DNA of 37,812 nucleotides from Massilia sp. Leaf139 (GTDB lineage Bacteria > Pseudomonadota > Gammaproteobacteria > Burkholderiales > Burkholderiaceae_D), in contig NZ_LMOJ01000008.1 in the NCBI RefSeq assembly GCF_001424165.1, forward strand, positions 1-37,812, in the 5' to 3' direction. Positions 1 through 6,994 of this stretch are shown one piece after another. Position 1 is the stretch's first letter. Every line of letters starts with the position of its first letter. A program made the translations under genes and the position numbers. Under the pieces are notes generated by a model. That model did not search any database. It was not told the origin of the DNA and saw only the letters and a list, made by a program, of their open reading frames with translations.

Positions 1-106
1 CGTCAAGCTGATCAACCCGATCGCGATGGAAGAAGGCCTGCGCTTCGCAATCCGCGAAGGCGGCCGTACCGTCGGCGCCGGCGTGGTTGCCAAGATCATC
101 GCCTAA
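1..106 (+). CDS. tuf: Elongation factor Tu, C-terminal end (partial)
   Basis: Only the last 34 codons are in the window, read from base 2 and ending in TAA at 104-106. The residues ([20 protein letters not shown] and then [14 protein letters not shown]) are the very conserved end of domain III of EF-Tu, the GTPase that brings aminoacyl-tRNA to the ribosome. A tuf gene directly before rpsJ is the normal end of the str operon in proteobacteria, so this fixes the left side of the window as the str/S10 junction. The start lies outside the window. Confidence 0.97.
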
Positions 107-158
107 TCAGGTTTTGATCCTTGCCCGGACGCGCTGTTGAGCGTTCTGGGCATACAAC

Positions 159-190
159 AGAGGGGGCAGAATTTCGGTTCTGCCCCCTCT
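159..190 (+). terminator. Strong hairpin after tuf
   Basis: Arms AGAGGGGGCAGAA (159-171) and TTCTGCCCCCTCT (178-190) are perfectly complementary over 13 bp around a six-base loop. It sits between tuf and the promoter-like site of rpsJ. There is no T-run after it, so it may be an attenuator or an RNA processing/stability element rather than a classical intrinsic terminator. Confidence 0.6.
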
Positions 191-209
191 GCGTAGGACG
201 GAACGATGC

Positions 210-215
210 TATACT
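210..215 (+). promoter_or_regulatory. -10-like element before rpsJ
   Basis: TATACT at 210-215 is a good sigma-70 -10 box, 79 bases before the rpsJ start. No convincing -35 hexamer stands 16-18 bases upstream, where the 3' arm of the preceding hairpin lies. It would give rpsJ its own transcript, which makes sense because rpsJ here is isolated from the rest of the S10 operon. The call is based on the -10 box only. Confidence 0.4.
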
Positions 216-294
216 CTCGCTCCTTTGCAGTACCGTAGCACCTGACAAATCATTGCCGGCCCTGAGCCGGTTCGCTCTTTTCTAAGGAACTAGC

Positions 295-609
295 ATGTCC
301 CAGAATCAGAAAATCCGTATCCGCCTGAAAGCGTTCGACTACAAGCTGATCGACCAGTCCGCACTGGAAATCGTCGACACCGCCAAGCGCACCGGCGCCG
401 TCGTCAAGGGCCCAGTCCCACTCCCGACCCGCATCCAGCGTTTCGACGTCCTGCGTTCGCCGCACGTCAACAAGACCTCGCGCGACCAGTTCGAAATCCG
501 TACGCACCAGCGTCTGATGGACATCGTGGATCCAACCGACAAGACCGTCGATGCACTGATGAAGCTGGATCTGCCAGCTGGCGTCGACGTCGAAATCAAG
601 CTGCAGTAA
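295..609 (+). CDS. rpsJ: Small ribosomal subunit protein S10
   Basis: Protein of 104 residues, the usual length for bacterial S10 (also known as NusE). It shows family signatures such as [17 protein letters not shown] at the N-terminus and the GPVPLPT and [13 protein letters not shown] blocks. S10 is part of the 30S head and also pairs with NusB in antitermination. The ATG at 295 is preceded by AAGGAA at 284-289. The gene follows tuf as usual, but the next gene should be rplC and is not: a hairpin and then carotenoid genes follow. rplC appears only at 11235. Confidence 0.99.
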   Translation: MSQNQKIRIRLKAFDYKLIDQSALEIVDTAKRTGAVVKGPVPLPTRIQRFDVLRSPHVNKTSRDQFEIRTHQRLMDIVDPTDKTVDALMKLDLPAGVDVEIKLQ

Positions 610-652
610 TAAGGTTCTCGGCCGCGCGGAGCGATCCGGGTGGCCAAAATAA

Positions 653-700
653 ATCAGGGCCGGGAAAGGTCGCCGTGTGGCGAACCTCCCCGGCCCTGAT
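653..700 (+). terminator. Large hairpin after rpsJ
   Basis: A 12-bp perfect outer stem (653-664 with 689-700, ATCAGGGCCGGG / CCCGGCCCTGAT) encloses a smaller imperfect stem (GGTCGCC / GGCGAACC). It starts 43 bases after the rpsJ stop and is the likely end of the tuf-rpsJ transcript. It lacks a T-run. The rest of 610-890 holds no credible ORF. Confidence 0.6.
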
Positions 701-810
701 GCATTGGGCGATGCATGTTCGCGCGTGGCGGAGCCGGGTTTGTCCCGCTTGCGACGCGTCGCCGGCGACGGCGCACCCGGGAGCGCGGCGCATCCATGTT
801 AGTATTCACA

Positions 811-823
811 TGTAAAAATTACA
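811..823. promoter_or_regulatory. Operator-like palindrome upstream of crtW
   Basis: TGTAA-AAA-TTACA (811-823) is a perfect 5-bp inverted repeat in an AT-rich island, 67 bases before the crtW ATG, where a promoter is expected. The dyad size suits a dimeric regulator. No regulator family can be named from the sequence, and no -35/-10 pair is convincing here. Confidence 0.3.
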
Positions 824-890
824 CGTTCAATTGCAATCCTGCGCCTCGCATCGGGCGCGCCGGCGCATAGCAGTCCTGACAAACTCCAGC

Positions 891-1667
891 ATGGCAACAA
901 CAACGATCGATAGCCGGGTCAGCAGTGCCAGTACAGCCGTCGGGCTGGTGCTCGCAAGCCTGGTCGTCGGCACCTGGCTGGCCATCCATGTGGGCGCCAT
1001 CTTCCTGGTCGACTGGAGCGCGCCGGGGCGCTGGCTCGCGGCGCCTGTCGTCATTGTCCTGCAGTGCTGGCTGAGCGTTGGTTTGTTCATCGTCGCCCAT
1101 GACACGATGCACGGCTCGCTGGCGCCGCAACACCCTTGGCTGAATCGCGCCATCGGCTGCTTCTGCGTCTTCATCTACGCCGGTTTTTCGTATGGCAAGC
1201 TCCGTGAAAACCATTCCGCCCACCATCGCCATGCCGGCACGGCTGACGATCCGGATTTCGATACCGAGCATTCCAGACACTTCTGGCCCTGGTACTTCAA
1301 ATTCTTCCGCCACTATTTCGGCTGGCGTGAATTCGGGATGCTGACCGTTGCCGTGGTCATCTACTTGCTCATCCTGCGTGAGCGTTTCCCGACCATGCTG
1401 GTGTTCTGGGCCTTGCCGGCCTTGCTGTCATCGGTGCAGCTGTTCTATTTCGGTACCTATCGTCCGCACCGCGTCGACGACCTACCGTTCGCCGACCGCC
1501 ACCGCGCCCGCAGCAATGACTTCTCGCACGTCATGTCACTGCTGACATGCTTTCATTTCGGTTACCATCTCGAGCACCACGCGGCGCCCTGGGTGCCCTG
1601 GTGGAAACTGCCGGCGCAGCGCCGGTCGACGATCAACCCGACCTGTCCCGAGAGAGAGAATGGATAG
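891..1667 (+). CDS. crtW: Beta-carotene ketolase, CrtW type
   Basis: Integral-membrane di-iron enzyme of 258 residues in the CrtW / fatty-acid-desaturase-like superfamily, which adds keto groups at C4/C4' of beta-ionone rings (canthaxanthin; astaxanthin together with CrtZ). Histidine motifs are in order: HDTMHG, HSAHHRHAG followed by DDPDF, the FGTYRPHR-DRHRARS block, and FHFGYHLEHHAAPWVPWW near the end. Several hydrophobic segments flank them. An upstream TTG at 831 extends the frame by 20 residues (a stretch rich in Arg/Ser), but ATG 891 gives the natural CrtW N-terminus; no strong ribosome site is seen. The stop overlaps the crtZ start by 8 bases, so the pair is co-translated. Other carotenoid genes (crtE, crtB, crtI, crtY) are not in the window. 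Confidence 0.9.
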   Translation: MATTTIDSRVSSASTAVGLVLASLVVGTWLAIHVGAIFLVDWSAPGRWLAAPVVIVLQCWLSVGLFIVAHDTMHGSLAPQHPWLNRAIGCFCVFIYAGFSYGKLRENHSAHHRHAGTADDPDFDTEHSRHFWPWYFKFFRHYFGWREFGMLTVAVVIYLLILRERFPTMLVFWALPALLSSVQLFYFGTYRPHRVDDLPFADRHRARSNDFSHVMSLLTCFHFGYHLEHHAAPWVPWWKLPAQRRSTINPTCPERENG

Positions 1668-2169
1668 CATCTTGCATTACCTCATCCCCATCCTGCTCGT
1701 GGTGGGAAGCGTCGCCTTCATGGAATGGTTTGCCACCTGGTCGCATGAGCACATCATGCACGGCTGGGGCTGGGGCTGGCACAAGTCGCACCACGAAGCG
1801 CACGAGGCGGTGCTGGAAAAAAACGATCTCTACGCCGTTGTTTTCGCCGTATTCGCCACTGCGCTGTTCGTCGCCTCCACCTGGTGGCGGCCATTGTGGT
1901 GGATCGCGCTCGGCATTACGATCTACGGCGTGGTGTATTTCTTCATGCACGATGGCCTGGTGCACCAGCGTTGGCCATTCAAGTATGTGCCGCGCAAGGG
2001 CTACCTCAAGCGTGTCTACCAGGCCCACCGGATGCACCACGCGGTCGACGGCCGCGATGGCTGTGTGTCGTTCGGGTTCGTCTATGCCGAACCTGCCGCC
2101 AAGCTGCGCAAGAAGCTGCAGGACAAGCGGCCGGGCCGTCCCGTCAGCATGGGCGAGGATCAGGAATAG
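1660..2169 (+). CDS. crtZ: Beta-carotene 3-hydroxylase, CrtZ type
   Basis: Protein of 169 residues, the normal CrtZ length. CrtZ is a membrane non-haem di-iron hydroxylase acting at C3/C3' of beta-ionone rings. Diagnostic histidine clusters are present: HEHIMHGWGWGWHKSHHEAH near residues 29-48, HDGLVHQRWPF in the middle, and HRMHHAVDGRDGCVSFGF near the end. Four hydrophobic segments are visible. The ATG overlaps the last 8 bases of crtW in another frame. With CrtW the expected end product from beta-carotene is astaxanthin or related ketohydroxy carotenoids, if the upstream pathway exists elsewhere in the genome. A hairpin at 2202-2223 follows. Confidence 0.93.
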   Translation: MDSILHYLIPILLVVGSVAFMEWFATWSHEHIMHGWGWGWHKSHHEAHEAVLEKNDLYAVVFAVFATALFVASTWWRPLWWIALGITIYGVVYFFMHDGLVHQRWPFKYVPRKGYLKRVYQAHRMHHAVDGRDGCVSFGFVYAEPAAKLRKKLQDKRPGRPVSMGEDQE

Positions 2170-2201
2170 TACCGTCCGGGCGCTGATCAGCGTTAGCACC
2201 A

Positions 2202-2223
2202 GGGACGCATCGATACGCGTCCC
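2202..2223. terminator. Shared hairpin between crtZ and the convergent microprotein gene
   Basis: GGGACGC (2202-2208) and GCGTCCC (2217-2223) form a 7-bp stem with an 8-base loop. It lies 33 bases after the crtZ stop and 35 bases beyond the end of the minus-strand small gene, so it could serve both. A 12-bp palindrome CGCTGATCAGCG (2181-2192) sits just before it. There is no T-run on either strand. Confidence 0.4.
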
Positions 2224-2257
2224 CGTCTCTCGACCCCGTACTCCGATGCAAGCCGAA

Positions 2258-2395
2258 TTAGTGCGTCGTCCAATACAGTGCCTGGCCGATCGACTCGCCG
2301 GCACGTTCGGACATGCTGAACAGCAAGCACGCCGCAATCAGGATCACGCAATTGCGAATAAAAGCATTCGGCAGCAGCTGTTTCAGTAAATCCAT
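2258..2395 (-). CDS. 45-residue single-pass membrane microprotein
   Basis: Reading the minus strand from ATG at 2395 gives 45 codons and a stop. The product begins MDLLKQLLPNAFIRN, has one hydrophobic stretch (CVILIAACLLFSMS, residues 16-29) and ends with a soluble tail (SERAGESIGQALYWTTH). The ribosome site GGAG lies 7 bases before the ATG (TTGGAGACAAAAGATG). A candidate promoter stands upstream at 2450-2480 and a hairpin downstream. I do not recognise a family. Position next to crtZ and a divergent membrane gene suggests an envelope role, which is inference. Support for coding comes from the start signals and a plausible topology, not homology. Confidence 0.55.
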   Translation of the reverse strand: MDLLKQLLPNAFIRNCVILIAACLLFSMSERAGESIGQALYWTTH

Positions 2396-2449
2396 CTTTT
2401 GTCTCCAACATAATATTGTCGACCACACACTTCAGGGCCGGTGAACATT

Positions 2450-2480
2450 ACTATACGTCAATAAGGTAGAATATAGTCAA
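2450..2480 (-). promoter_or_regulatory. Candidate promoter with a long 19-base spacer
   Basis: On the minus strand TTGACT (2480-2475) and TATAGT (2455-2450) are good -35 and -10 boxes separated by 19 bases. An inverted repeat CTATA...TATAG (2451-2455 and 2472-2476) covers the spacer. Promoters with 19-20-base spacers and an internal dyad are typical targets of MerR-family activators. The site would drive the 45-residue gene and could also affect the divergent gene at 2508. Confidence 0.35.
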
Positions 2481-2507
2481 CTGTTTTTGACAACGCACGG
2501 AGGCGGC

Positions 2508-3425
2508 ATGAAGACGGCGCGGGCGGAGTTCAGGAAGCGCATCGACTGGCTGCACGAGACGGGCTGGCTGACCATGTTCGCCTATGCCCACATCGTGTTC
2601 TTTTGCGGACGCCTGCTGCACTACGCGCTGCCCGACGCGATCGCGCCGCATCTCGACCGTCCGCTCCTGATCCTGCCCTTGCTGCTGCTGGTGGCGAAAG
2701 ACCTGGCCGGCGCGCCTGATTTCGCGCGCCGCATGCGCCATGTGGCGCGTCCGGGCACGGCGTGGACGACCCGCCTCGGCGCCTTGCTGCCGCCCGAATT
2801 CCTGGCCATGTTAAAACTCGACCGCGCCATGTGGCGCGCCTTCTTCCGCTGGCTGCGCCGCGACGCGCCGCCGGCACGCCCAGCCGGCGCCAATCTGACC
2901 TATACCCGCCAGGGCGCCTACGGCACCGTGCTCGGCATCGTCGTCTGCGCCGTGCTGATCGAACTGCCGATCGACGCCACGATCGCCCACTTCCTGCTCG
3001 ATAACCCGACGGCGCGCACGGTGCTGCATGTCATATCGGCCGTCTCGGCCGTCTACACGCTGGCCTGGGTGACAGCCGATCGCTGGTCGATCAAGGGCGC
3101 ACAGGGCCACATCCTGAGCGCGACCACGCTCGACCTGTCGGTCGGCATCCGCGCCTTCGGCACCATCCCGCTGGCCGCCATCGAAGCCTGCGAGCGGGTC
3201 GATGCGCCGCTCGACCAATGGTGCAAGCGCCACGGCATCGCACGGCGCGATACCGTCCTGGTGACGCCTTTCGACGCCCCCAACTGCGTGCTGCGCCTCG
3301 ATCGCACGCAGCCGGTGACGATCACCCATTACCAGCGCGAGAAGGTCGCGCCGCGCTATGTGTTCCTGTATCTCGACCGGCCCGATCAGCTCATTACGGC
3401 GCTGGCGCCGGCCGGCGCGCGCTGA
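2508..3425 (+). CDS. Unknown multi-pass membrane protein with soluble C-terminal domain
   Basis: Protein of 305 residues. The ATG at 2508 has GGAGG at 2499-2503; a TTG at 2487 in frame lacks such a site. Hydrophobic segments occur near residues 20-40, 50-65, 140-160 and 170-190, with Arg-rich loops between them. The last 110 residues are soluble and rich in short beta-strand-like stretches (GHILSATTLDLSV, GTIPLAAIEAC, DTVLVTPFDAPNCVLRL, YVFLYLDRPDQLITAL), reminiscent of bacterial PH-like domains; this is a shape impression, not a recognised match. It sits 32 bases upstream of another small membrane gene, probably in one operon. Function unknown. Confidence 0.85.
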   Translation: MKTARAEFRKRIDWLHETGWLTMFAYAHIVFFCGRLLHYALPDAIAPHLDRPLLILPLLLLVAKDLAGAPDFARRMRHVARPGTAWTTRLGALLPPEFLAMLKLDRAMWRAFFRWLRRDAPPARPAGANLTYTRQGAYGTVLGIVVCAVLIELPIDATIAHFLLDNPTARTVLHVISAVSAVYTLAWVTADRWSIKGAQGHILSATTLDLSVGIRAFGTIPLAAIEACERVDAPLDQWCKRHGIARRDTVLVTPFDAPNCVLRLDRTQPVTITHYQREKVAPRYVFLYLDRPDQLITALAPAGAR

Positions 3426-3457
3426 GCTATTACCTTCAACCTGTCATCGGAGAATGC

Positions 3458-3706
3458 ATGAAACGCATCTGGGCCTCGCCTTCCTTTGCTTATACGCTCT
3501 TGCTGCTGGTACTGGCCTTTTTCGGGTACGCCGCCTTTACCGCCCCGGAACTGGCCTGGAAGCTGGCGGCGGGCGGCATGGCCGCCCACTCCTTGGTGTG
3601 CTTCCTCGACAGGCAGCATCCGACCGCCGATAAACTGAGCAAGTTCCTGGTTGCCGCTGGCAACGGCCTGATGTGCGCAGCCCTCATCGTTCTGATTCGG
3701 CAGTAG
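3458..3706 (+). CDS. Unknown small membrane protein, two transmembrane segments
   Basis: Protein of 82 residues starting at ATG 3458, with GGAG five bases before it. Two to three hydrophobic stretches are visible (FAYTLLLLVLAFFGYAAF near the N-terminus; WKLAAGGMAAHSLVCFL in the middle; LVAAGNGLMCAALIVLI at the end). It follows the 305-residue membrane protein by 32 bases on the same strand, so the two are likely co-transcribed and may interact. It converges on the TerA gene, whose stop lies 34 bases away; no clear terminator separates them, only a weak AAGGAC...GTCCTT pair. I do not recognise the family. Confidence 0.75.
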   Translation: MKRIWASPSFAYTLLLLVLAFFGYAAFTAPELAWKLAAGGMAAHSLVCFLDRQHPTADKLSKFLVAAGNGLMCAALIVLIRQ

Positions 3707-3739
3707 CGCTGTTCATAGAAGGACGGCACTGGCAGACGC

Positions 3740-5002
3740 TTAGTCCTTTGATCCCGTTTTCCAGCGCAGCCCGAAATTAAAGCGCCGATCCATCAACTCG
3801 TGCGCGCTGGTGCGGCCCTGCTGCTCGAAGTATTCGGTCATCTTCGTCACCTGCAGCTGGCCGCCCTGGTTCTCGATCATGGCGATCGCGCACATCATCT
3901 GGTTGCCGCCGCCGTCCAGGCGTACCTCGATCGGCGCCTGGTTCGGCACCGCGATGGTGACCACGCCGTCGGTCGCCGACCAGTTCGGCACGCCCTCGTA
4001 GATGAACGTAAAGATGATCGCGCGGCGGATCTGGGCGAACTGGTCGCCATTGATGTACAAATTCTCGCCATTGCTGGCCGCACCGGTGCGGTCGTCGGCG
4101 TCGAGCTTGATATACGGCGCGCGCTCGTATTCGCCCCAGGCGTTGCCAAGCGCCTGCACCAGGCCCTTGCGGCCGTCGGCGAGTTCGAACATGCAGCCCA
4201 GGTCGAGGTCGATGCCGCCCGAGCGGCGTCGCTTGCCCATGGCATCGTTCATGACGCCGCTCAGGCGCCCCAGCAGGCCGCCTTTTTCCTGTACCGGCGC
4301 CGCCTGCGGCGCCATGCCGGACTGGTTCCAGTTCAGGTTGACGTGGATACGCCCGAAGCCGGCGCTGCCGCGCTTGTCGAGCGAGACCTTGTCGCCGCGC
4401 TTTTCGAGCGTGACTTTCGACAGCGAGATTTTGGGCGCGGCCGGTGCTGCAGGCGCCGACACCGGCGCCGCCGGCGCGGCCGATGCGGACGGCGCGGCTT
4501 CCTCGCCGCCGAAGTGCTTCAGCAGCGCGGAAAGCCCGCCATTAAAACCCTGGCCGACGGCGCCGAAGCGCCACTGCCCGTCGCGCCGGTAGAGTTCGGC
4601 CACGATCACCGCCTTTTCGTCGCCGAAGTCGCCCCCCGACCAGGGGAAGCGCAGCGCGCTGCCGAGGGTCAGGCTGCTGGCGCCGAGCGCGCGCATGGTC
4701 TGGGCGCCGTCGATGGCGGCCACGAACACCAGCTTGGCGATGGAGGCGGGCAGGGCGTCGAGGTTCACATTAAAACGCGCGCCGCCCGAGCGCAGATCCA
4801 GGCGCACGGCGTCGCCTGGGCTCGCCAGCTGGTTGTAGAAGACCATGTAGCGGTCGTCGGAAAGTTTATCGGCGCCGTCCAGGCCGAAGCAGGAGACGTC
4901 GACGGAGAAGCCGGGCGCGCTGATGTCGAGGTCGACCGCAAAACTGCTGCCGACGCCAAGGTCGGATAACTTGCCCTTCTGGCCGCGTGCGAACTGGTTC
5001 AT
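3740..5002 (-). CDS. TerA-like tellurium-resistance/stress protein with N-terminal TerD domain
   Basis: Protein of 420 residues. Residues about 1-175 are a TerD domain (FAVDLDISAPGFSVDVSCFG, YMVFYNQLASPGDAVRLD, a central VFVAAIDG, and the end WRFGAVGQGFNGGLSALLKHFG). An Ala/Pro-rich linker follows, then a TerA-type C-terminal region (RIHVNLNWNQ, GGIDLDLGCMFELADGRKG, GENLYINGD, RRAIIFTFIYEGVPNW, GGGNQMMCAIAMIENQG). TerD domains bind calcium and act in surface-associated stress complexes. ATG 5002 has AGGA about nine bases upstream; a longer in-frame reading to 5104 lies inside the CitE-like gene. It is the last gene of the Ter operon, 11 bases after its neighbour. Confidence 0.85.
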   Translation of the reverse strand: MNQFARGQKGKLSDLGVGSSFAVDLDISAPGFSVDVSCFGLDGADKLSDDRYMVFYNQLASPGDAVRLDLRSGGARFNVNLDALPASIAKLVFVAAIDGAQTMRALGASSLTLGSALRFPWSGGDFGDEKAVIVAELYRRDGQWRFGAVGQGFNGGLSALLKHFGGEEAAPSASAAPAAPVSAPAAPAAPKISLSKVTLEKRGDKVSLDKRGSAGFGRIHVNLNWNQSGMAPQAAPVQEKGGLLGRLSGVMNDAMGKRRRSGGIDLDLGCMFELADGRKGLVQALGNAWGEYERAPYIKLDADDRTGAASNGENLYINGDQFAQIRRAIIFTFIYEGVPNWSATDGVVTIAVPNQAPIEVRLDGGGNQMMCAIAMIENQGGQLQVTKMTEYFEQQGRTSAHELMDRRFNFGLRWKTGSKD

Positions 5003-5013
5003 GTGCTTTCCTT

Positions 5014-5904
5014 TTAACGTTTCATCAGGGCGCCGTGCGCGCCGAACATGTGCGACTGCGCGACCAGGCGTTCGGCCCAGGCGCGGTGGGTGGCCACTTC
5101 GCACATCGAGTCGTGCATTTTGAAGACGGCCGGGCTGTTCTCGTCGAGGATGGCGTGGGCCGCCGCCAGATCCTGCGGTTTCACCTTGTAATGCTCTTCG
5201 ATCGGCAGGATCTGGCTCGGGTGGATCGCCGTCTTGCCGACCATGCCGTAGGCGATGTCTTCGCTCACTTCCTGGTCGAGCAGCTCGGGCAGATCGAGGT
5301 GCTCGAACACGGGCGCCGTCAGCATGAAGCCATGCGGGCGGAAGATCGTCACCAGACGCGCGATCACGGGGCCGAGCGGGGTGCGGTAGATGGTCATGCC
5401 GCGCGGGCGGCGCAGGCCGAGCAGGGCCAATAAGTCGTTGCCGCCGATGCGCAGCGCCAGGATGCGGCTGCGCACGCCGGGCGACTGCAGCAGGTCGCGG
5501 AAGGATTCCATCTCGCGCTCGCTGAACACCTCGCTCGTTTCCAGCGTCGGCATCAGCATGTGGTCGGTGTCGCGCACGAGGCGGTAATAGGCTTCGAAAT
5601 TCTGGCGCGTCGCCTTCGGAATCACGAAGCCGGTCAGTTTATGGGCGCCCGGCATGGCCAGCACGCGCGTGAGCACGTCGGGATTGCGCACGCGGACGAA
5701 ACGCTCCGCGCCGACGTCGCTGCGCATGTTCTGCAGCACCACTGACAGGTTGAACAGCGCCCAGCCGAGTTCGCGGTCGGCGACCGCATCCTCGGTGCAG
5801 AAGATCAGCGAGCGCGCCTGCGGCAGTTTTTCACCGTTGGCCACCTGCAGCAGGTCTTTATGGTTGGCCGGCACGTACAAGGACGCGCCCATCGATTTAT
5901 GCAT
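5014..5904 (-). CDS. CitE-like (HpcH/HpaI aldolase / citrate lyase beta family) protein of the Ter operon
   Basis: Protein of 296 residues with the TIM-barrel signatures of the CitE family: LIFCTEDAVADREL, VRVRNPD near the N-terminal third, ALRIGGNDLLALLGL, and the GKTAIHPSQILPIEEHY block. The family cleaves or forms C-C bonds in acyl-CoA or related substrates; the substrate here is unknown. In Ter operons a CitE-like enzyme is part of the proposed metabolite-forming module. ATG 5904 has AGGAG eight bases upstream; a GTG at 5913 adds three residues but leaves no space for the ribosome site. It overlaps the end of the PRTase/PELOTA gene by 8 bases. Confidence 0.85.
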   Translation of the reverse strand: MHKSMGASLYVPANHKDLLQVANGEKLPQARSLIFCTEDAVADRELGWALFNLSVVLQNMRSDVGAERFVRVRNPDVLTRVLAMPGAHKLTGFVIPKATRQNFEAYYRLVRDTDHMLMPTLETSEVFSEREMESFRDLLQSPGVRSRILALRIGGNDLLALLGLRRPRGMTIYRTPLGPVIARLVTIFRPHGFMLTAPVFEHLDLPELLDQEVSEDIAYGMVGKTAIHPSQILPIEEHYKVKPQDLAAAHAILDENSPAVFKMHDSMCEVATHRAWAERLVAQSHMFGAHGALMKR

Positions 5905-6994
5905 CCGATGCACTCCTGATCAGCGATACAGCTTGGTAAGACAGGGCCGGATCGACGTCGACCGGCACCTGTTTTTCGTCGGCCAGCAGGCGCAGGTGCG
6001 CCACCGCCGGATGGGTCGGGTCGCGCAGCAGCAGCATGCGCGGTACGCGCCGCAGCAGCACGCGCGTGGCTTCGCCGATGCCCGGTTTCACCAGATTGAC
6101 GTCGGCGATGCCGTAGCGGCGCAGTGCGGCAGCGATAAAGGCTTCCGAGCGGGCAGCGGCGGCGCGGGTGTCGGCCGGCGCCACAGACTCGCCGGTGCGA
6201 TCCGCAGCCAGCGCCAAGAGCTCCAGCGTGTCGACAAAGGCGCGCGAGCGATCCCCGGCGGCCAGGTGCTCGTACAGCACGCAGCCGTGGAAATCGTCCG
6301 GCCCGATCGATTCGTTCAGCACCGAGCGGCTGATGAGTCCCGACACCGTCGCGTTCAGGATGCTCGACGGGATCAGGTAATCCTCGCAGGAAGCCGCCAC
6401 CGCGGCGGCGCCGGCCAGATCGGACAGCACGTACAGGCCGGCGTCGAGCGCGACGTCGTGATCCGCATTGAAGCGCGCGATCGTGCCGGCCAGCTCGCGC
6501 GCGATCACGCCCTTGCCCGTCCAGCCATCCACGAACACGATCGACTCCGGCGCATGACCTTGCGCCAGGATGTGGCGCAGGGCGTTGGCGTCGATGCCGC
6601 GGTCGCGCACGATCGACACCGAGTAATGGTTCGCCGCACGTCCATACACCTTCTCCAGCAGGCGCTTCAGGACGACGCCGACCGGGGTGCCGCCGCGCGC
6701 CAGTGACACCAGCGTCACCGAACCGCTGCGGCGCGCCGCGATCAGGCCGGCGAGAACCAGGCAATCGCGCGCCATGCGCTCGCCGTTGGTCCGGCAGGCT
6801 TCGTCGAACAGCGCCAGGTAACGCTGCGAGGGCGCGCGCTCGGGCGAGAGCATCTCGCTATAGTGGCGCCGGCCCGACTGGATCAGCTGTTCCTTGTCGG
6901 CGACGTCGACGAAATCGGCCAGCGCCAGGCGTTTAAGAAGGAACTGGACATCGCTGTCCAGATAGCTGCCGGCAAAGCTGGTCGATGGACTCAC
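5897..6994 (-). CDS. StiP-type phosphoribosyltransferase with C-terminal PELOTA-like domain
   Basis: Protein of 365 residues. The first 270 or so form a phosphoribosyltransferase-like domain with a SLARGGTPVGVVLKR segment, a YSVSIVRDRGID segment and a PRPP-loop-like ESIVFVDGWTGKGVIARELA. The last 90 residues (from about AAARSEAFIAAALRRYG, with NLVKPGIGEATRVLLRRVPR) match the PELOTA-type RNA-binding module found in these proteins. Databases often call this family cysteine protease StiP; the visible motifs support a transferase instead. The GTG start at 6994 overlaps the HAD stop (GTGA) and has GGAG five bases upstream. Frame readings upstream of 6994 are shadows of the HAD gene. Confidence 0.8.
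   Translation of the reverse strand: MSPSTSFAGSYLDSDVQFLLKRLALADFVDVADKEQLIQSGRRHYSEMLSPERAPSQRYLALFDEACRTNGERMARDCLVLAGLIAARRSGSVTLVSLARGGTPVGVVLKRLLEKVYGRAANHYSVSIVRDRGIDANALRHILAQGHAPESIVFVDGWTGKGVIARELAGTIARFNADHDVALDAGLYVLSDLAGAAAVAASCEDYLIPSSILNATVSGLISRSVLNESIGPDDFHGCVLYEHLAAGDRSRAFVDTLELLALAADRTGESVAPADTRAAAARSEAFIAAALRRYGIADVNLVKPGIGEATRVLLRRVPRMLLLRDPTHPAVAHLRLLADEKQVPVDVDPALSYQAVSLIRSASDA

Noticed and set aside
831..890. TTG start at 831 extending CrtW by 20 residues
   Set aside because: The extra stretch is Arg/Ser-rich, lacks a ribosome site and would overlap the promoter-like region; ATG 891 gives the normal family length.
3800..4969. 389-codon plus-strand ORF opposite the TerA gene
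   Set aside because: The minus-strand frame has clear TerD/TerA homology; the plus frame is a low-complexity shadow caused by high GC at third codon positions.
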